Made by a program: the position numbers and the translations under genes. From Hyperoodon ampullatus (Eukaryota > Chordata > Mammalia > Artiodactyla > Ziphiidae), in contig OX457072.1 in NCBI GenBank assembly GCA_949752795.1, positions 1,550,001 to 1,614,000 of the forward strand: a stretch of DNA of 64,000 nucleotides, given 5' to 3'. The notes under the pieces are model-generated. The model was given only the letters and a program-made list of their open reading frames with translations. It ran no database searches and had not been told where the DNA came from. Positions 59,062-64,000 of this stretch are shown here, piece after piece. The first letter of the stretch is position 1. Every line of letters begins with the position of its first letter.

Positions 59062-62027
59062 CCATGTTTCTCTTGCCTTGTGTGTTTTCTTTGCCTAGGT
59101 GGAGCTTAGATGCAAATCTCCCCAAGTTTGGGATTGTTAACCAGAGAGAGGGGTTAACAAACCAGGGGGTCTCTAGCGTTCTGACAAGTACAGAAACCTG
59201 TACTTGTCAAAAGTCCTTTCCTGGAATCTCCTTGAAGATGAAGTACTTTTGCGTGAACACTTCTGAAAAAACATTAGAGTAAAACAATAACTGTAAATGA
59301 CAAAGGATTCAAAACTGCTCATTAGTAAAAATCTGATGAGAGTTCATTGTATTGGAATTTGCAAGGGAATGTGGTTATTTTTTGTAACAGACAATATTTT
59401 AAGATAATAAATAGAATTATGACTGATAACATTATACCAGGACATATTAGACTTCTAGGAATTTTATACAATTCAGGAACACTTATAAAATATACCCATA
59501 CAAGTACAGCATAAAGAAAGATCAGTATTACTTTTTATTTGGCAGTATTTCCCATATAACCTGTCAAATAAGCCTAATTAGCCTAACGTCTCCCCTTTCA
59601 TGAGGAGAGAGAACAAGTCTTTTGAGGTGTTTCAGGGGCCCTCTGGAACATCCCAAAATTATGTCCAGGTCAAAAAGACATTATTTAGAATCTTAATTTT
59701 GGGAAGTTTGTCAAAAATATCAAATGGTTTGGACACTTGACAAATAGAATCACAGATAAGTATGAAACAATATTTAAGGATACATTTAATTAAGTGAGAA
59801 AAGATTTCAAAGGCATATAGAGAAGGTTACATTGTTCTGAGCAAAACAACTCTTTTAATATTGAGAAGACTTGGTTTACTTAAGTAATCAAAGACCAGAT
59901 GACAAAATAACATGAAACACAGGAAATAATTTTGATAAAATACAAAAGTTTTGCTTTCTAAGTGGATTACTTAAATGGTAAAGAAAAAGCTTTCAGAATA
60001 TCTTATCAAGAACAGATCAATTGTCCAAGGAAAATTTGTCATTTTAGCATAGAAAAGAAAACTAAGTTTTAGTGTTACATAAGTACACTATTGGTATTAA
60101 AGCTTAATTTAAAAACATTTATAAAGATAACAATTCAATTTTTAGCTAACTTGACCATAAAAAATACTCTCCCTCTCTCTCTGTCTCTCTCTCTCTCTGT
60201 TTTCAAATTTCTATGTCCATTGTTTGTCCTTTTCCTCTTTTGCATTTTGAAACAACCAGCTTTATTCTAGGAGAAAATTACTTTCTTTTTCCCTAACAAA
60301 AATGAACCTCCATATCCATACCTTTTTTTACCCCAAAACACATCTATTTTCCTTGCATCCAGAGTTGTTTCTCTTATAATTTCTAGTAGCTTTAACTCCA
60401 TATATTAGAAATTTTAACCCTAAAAAGCTTTAATTCTTAGTGAAAATAAATAAGTAAACAATTGTGAACTTTTACATTAGCATTCTGTGGCTTGTAAATA
60501 TTTTTTATAAATCTGTAAATTTGTAACTATTTTTTATAATTTCTAGAAATGCGTGTTTTCTCATAGTAAATTTCTCAGCATGGCACAGGACTTGTTTATT
60601 AATAAACCCAAATATCTTTAGTTTTTCTGTAAAAGGAAGTGGAAGTGGATAAACCTTTCTCCAATAATTAGTGTTTCAGTATTTTATCTTGTTTGGAAAT
60701 GATCTGGATATTCAAAGAATTTAACTTAACTCATCATTTAACTTATCAAAACTTTAAGGTTTCAGGTTATCAAAAACACTTAGGGAAATTAAAAAGTTTT
60801 TATCCTATGTACATCTATTTATTTAAATTATTCTTACAAGGACTACCCAGAAACATTTCATTAGACATTGGACAATGTCAGTCATTATTCTAGTTATTTT
60901 TCTGGCTGACAATTTTTGTAATAGAGATAACATGAATTAATTTGGTTAGTAAATTCAGGTAGAATAGAAGTTTTATTTAATGCTGATAACTCTAAAGTCA
61001 TGCCTATTTCAATTAAACCAACAACCTTAAACTAGCTTTTATATTTTCCCATATCACATGAATCTGAAATTCATTTGGGTTAGTTTCTGTTATATTTCTG
61101 AGAATTTCATTTATATAAGAGCTTTGTTTTATTTAAGCCAATTAAATAGAGCCTTTTTACTAATTATTTTTTGCAGTACCATCAGTGGTAGAAAAATATC
61201 ACATAAGGTACATATACATATATCCACATAAACATATAGACAGACATAAACTGAGACCTCATAGATTCTGTTTTACTAGTTACAAAAGAAGTTGGATCTA
61301 AGTTGCTCTTCTGGAAGATGGAATAAGTAAAGGCTACCTGCACAGAATGTCTAAAACTAAGTTTCAAATGACCTTTCCCTCTTTTGGTTTTTTTTTGGAT
61401 AAGCATGACCTCTCTGAAGTTTGTACTTTAACATTTACATCTTAGAGGCACAGAGAAAGAATGCAAGTTACAAGCCTTTTAAGATAAATAGGGGAAGTTT
61501 GGGAATTGGTAAAAAGAAACAGGTAAATTTTGAATTGCCTCTTTAGTGGCAGTTTTAGATTTGCAACGATTTGTAAGATGAGGACAGTTGCCTTTAATTC
61601 TTCAAGGAATTTGTTTGCCACTTAAACGACATCATAGGTTGATCCACCCATGAATCCTTTACAAGGCTTTAGAAGGTTTTCTTTTTAAATTTTAATTTCT
61701 GTTTTTCATAGTTGTTTCAGGAAATAATGCAGCAGTCTCCCAGAAAGCCCTCAGAGCCCTGTCAGCTTTGGGAGGGGCCCAAATGGGGGTCCCCCTTTGA
61801 GGGTAGATACAGTGTTTGTAAGGCCACTGACTTGGCTATGTTTATGGTCGAGGCTTCTCTTCAGAGGGAAAAGACAATTCAGACAGGTTAGAACAAGTAC
61901 TGCACTCCAGCAAAGGAGGAGAGAGGGGTCAGCCTCATAAGTCTTTCTCTTTTTGGGGGGGCTGCCTCTTATGTCCTTAAAATTTTATTAGTGTTTTGCA
62001 ATGAATTTTTTTTAATGAAGCTACATG

Positions 62028-62460
62028 TATACCTCATTTTGCTGCACTTTGCCTTATTGCACTTCACAGATATTGTATTTTTTACAAATTGAAGTTTTAT
62101 GGCAACCCTGTGTTGAGCAAGTCTATTAGTACCTTTTTTTAACAGCATTTGCTCACTTTATGTCTGAGTCACATTTTGGTAGTACTTGCAATATTTCAAA
62201 TGTTTTGGCTATTATCGTATTTTACAGTGATCTGTGATCAGTGATTTTGTATGTGACTGTTGTCATTGTTTTGTGGCACCATGAGTGGTGCCCATGCAAG
62301 ACTGTGAGTTTAACTGGTAAATGTTGCGTCTTCCGACTGCTCCACTGTCACGCTGTTCCCCCATCTCTCTCCCTCTCCTCCAGACTTCCTGTTCCTAACA
62401 CGCAACAATGTTTGAATTAGGGCAAATAATAACCCTACAATGGTCTCTAAGTGTTTGGAT
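62028..62460 (+). mobile_element. Tigger1-like DNA transposon 5' fragment
   Basis: Starts at 'tatacctcattttgctgc' and follows a Tigger1-type 5' end: 'ttacaaattgaagttttatgg', 'caaccctgtgttgagcaagt', 'gtgatctgtgatcagtgatt', 'gcccatgcaagac' and 'aataaccctacaatgg'. The transposase ORF and right terminus are absent. It lies inside the retrovirus. Confidence 0.75.
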
Positions 62461-63190
62461 TTTAAGGTTCCCATCTTTATTATTTATTTATTTGGTGGTT
62501 GGTTTATTTTATCTTTTTTAAGCTAAGCCTTCAGTTCTCTTGGAGCCAAACCAATACTTGAAAGGGATGTGCTGCTGGGCCGGAGATTGTGTGATGCTTT
62601 ACTGTGTACTTCGTCACACAGAAAGTTTCTTGAGGTTGGCGGGTGACCTAGCGTCAGTCTAACCTGTTCTGACCCATTATTCTAACAAAGGAGTCTTATC
62701 CTAACACAGGAGGGTTTGGTGGCAAGCGTTCTCACAGCTCTTAAATTCTTGACTCGTCCCCACCAATTTTTGTGGCTTTTTTTTGGCTTCCAAGATCTCC
62801 ATTAGCAATAGCCTTTATCTACTCAAAACAAGACAAACAAGCTCATGCACCTTAACACACCACCAGCAATTCCCAGCAATGAACCATCAGAGCCCTGTAA
62901 GTGGGGACTGGGGAGGGGACCTGGAGAATGGGGCCCCAGACAACTGGGAAATGCAGACTGAACCCAGGGCCGGGGACTGGGGTTCTGGATGGAGCCCTCT
63001 GCCTCTGCTCAAGCTGGCCCACTGAGCCCTGGATGAGAAAGCGGATCAGATACCGAGTTCGGAACCGAGAGCTCTCAGAAACGGTGATGAAGACAGTGAG
63101 CTCAGAGGCTTCTCTGGAACCACATCTGTGTTTCTCATTGTCCCCAAAGCCTTCAAAAGTCTCCTCTGGTCCTGCCGTGGGCACCAAATC

Positions 63191-63581
63191 TGATAAATAA
63201 CGAAAATCAATGGAGTAAATTTTAAGAGCTAATTGGCTTTATTCAAAATGTCATGAATTGAGTGGCACCCCATCTGGCAAATAGAAAGGCGCTCCACTGA
63301 GCTGCAGAAGGGGAATGGTTTTTAAAGGTGGAATGGGGGAAGAAAAAGGAAATTATTAACAAAGAATGCTTTGTTTCAGGGAAGGTCACCCTCCTAAGGG
63401 GAGTTTTAGGGGTCTGTGGGGAGGATTACTCTCTAGCACTGAGCAGCGAATTCCAGGTTGAGTGGTTAAACCATGCGATAGTCCTGGGAGAGACTGAAAC
63501 TGCACTCAGGTTAAGTGTTAAGTGTCTGGTGACGTGGGCTTAGCACAAGGGACTCCATTTGGGCCTGTTGTCCCCTTTTCA
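63191..63581 (-). repeat. 5' LTR of the endogenous retrovirus
   Basis: 391 bases, same block order as 57842-58223. On the minus strand, a TGGTGCC string lies four bases beyond the LTR end (about 63180-63186), as at the start of a tRNA-Phe or tRNA-His primer site. The remaining bases do not match either well. Confidence 0.85.
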
Positions 63582-64000
63582 ATAAGTGATGTTAAATTGA
63601 ATTTGACAGAACAATTTTATCATAAAACAGGAAGTTTTAAAGTTTATCATTGATTGTGCAATAACATTGAAGACATCATCTTAACAGTGTTGTCATGTAT
63701 GATGTCAGAAGAAAACTACTGCAAGTGTCATACAAGCAGCTCCCTGGGTAGTGGCTTAGCGGGTAGATTTAATTTGTAGCTTATTAACAGACTTGTTTCT
63801 GAGTGTTTTGTTAGGGTGAATAATGCTGAACTTGAGCTTCCACCACACTTCTCACCAACATCCTGTGGAGTCACACCGGGTCCTAAATCAACAGGCTCCT
63901 GCTAACTAAAGAAAATGGACATTCTGCAGACTCTTAACTATTCTTTTGTCACAGACCATTTAAATTATCCTGAATCATGATTCTGGATGTCAAGGCTGAT
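63582..64000. other. SNTG1 intron sequence, nothing recognised
   Basis: No gene or nameable repeat before the window end. Confidence 0.4.

Larger units (their letters stand above)
57842..63581 (-). mobile_element. Degraded endogenous retrovirus (class I type), antisense
   Basis: Two direct-repeat LTRs (63191-63581 as 5' LTR and 57842-58223 as 3' LTR in the element's own minus orientation) enclose about 4.97 kb. A polypurine tract abuts the 3' LTR, and an env transmembrane remnant lies about 0.4 kb inside it, both of which fix the orientation. The middle (about 59300-61700) is AT-rich with no retroviral domain I can recognise, and no intact gag, pol or env remains. A Tigger-like fragment is inserted at 62028-62460. 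LTR style (an 'aaaggcccaagatgg' block near the start) suggests a gammaretrovirus-like ERV1; a MER34-type relation is only a guess. It lies antisense inside a SNTG1 intron. Confidence 0.8.

Noticed and set aside
57836..63588. taggtg / taagtg as target-site duplication of the retrovirus
   Set aside because: Not identical and offset by one base from the LTR end; no convincing duplication could be found.

Overview
The window reads as nuclear DNA from a cetacean (whale or dolphin). The best evidence is three copies of a tRNA-derived SINE of the type common in whales and dolphins (44707-44923 on +, 13081-13353 and 15100-15448 on -) and a LINE-1 with a cetartiodactyl-style 5' and 3' UTR. There is no bacterial-style gene organisation: almost the whole window is intron or upstream non-coding DNA filled with retrotransposons of many ages.

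One host gene is recognisable. Two short exons on the + strand, 49490-49543 and 57049-57183, join in frame to give the first 54 residues of gamma-1-syntrophin (SNTG1), a scaffold protein of the dystrophin complex. The first carries 27 nt of 5' UTR and nine codons. The second carries 45 codons, most of the first half of the split PH1 domain. Everything left of 49490 would be 5' intron or upstream sequence of SNTG1, 49544-57048 is the intron between the two exons, and the sequence right of 57183 is the start of the next intron.

The most striking element is a full-length LINE-1 at 2398-9677, in the same orientation as SNTG1. It has a 12-bp target-site duplication, a perfect TT|AAAA integration site, a YY1 site at its 5' tip, a CpG-rich promoter and a long pyrimidine tract. 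It has an uninterrupted ORF1 (304 codons) and an uninterrupted ORF2 (1278 codons) in which the endonuclease, reverse-transcriptase and C-terminal cysteine residues that I checked are all present. By sequence alone it could be retrotransposition-competent.

The right end (57842-63581) holds a degraded endogenous retrovirus on the - strand, with two matching LTRs, a polypurine tract next to the 3' LTR, a broken env transmembrane remnant and a Tigger-type DNA transposon fragment inside it. Between these lie older L1 pieces (10330-12830, 12898-13500, 14940-16010, 21880-24270, 46230-46550, 47100-47790, 56520-56740), MaLR-type LTRs (19745-20143, 21657-21845, 34143-34495), MIR and L2 fragments, microsatellites and a 51-bp near-identical duplication (31794-31844 and 33812-33862).

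Repeat family names come from recognition by eye, not from a database search. Boundaries of the old repeats are approximate.
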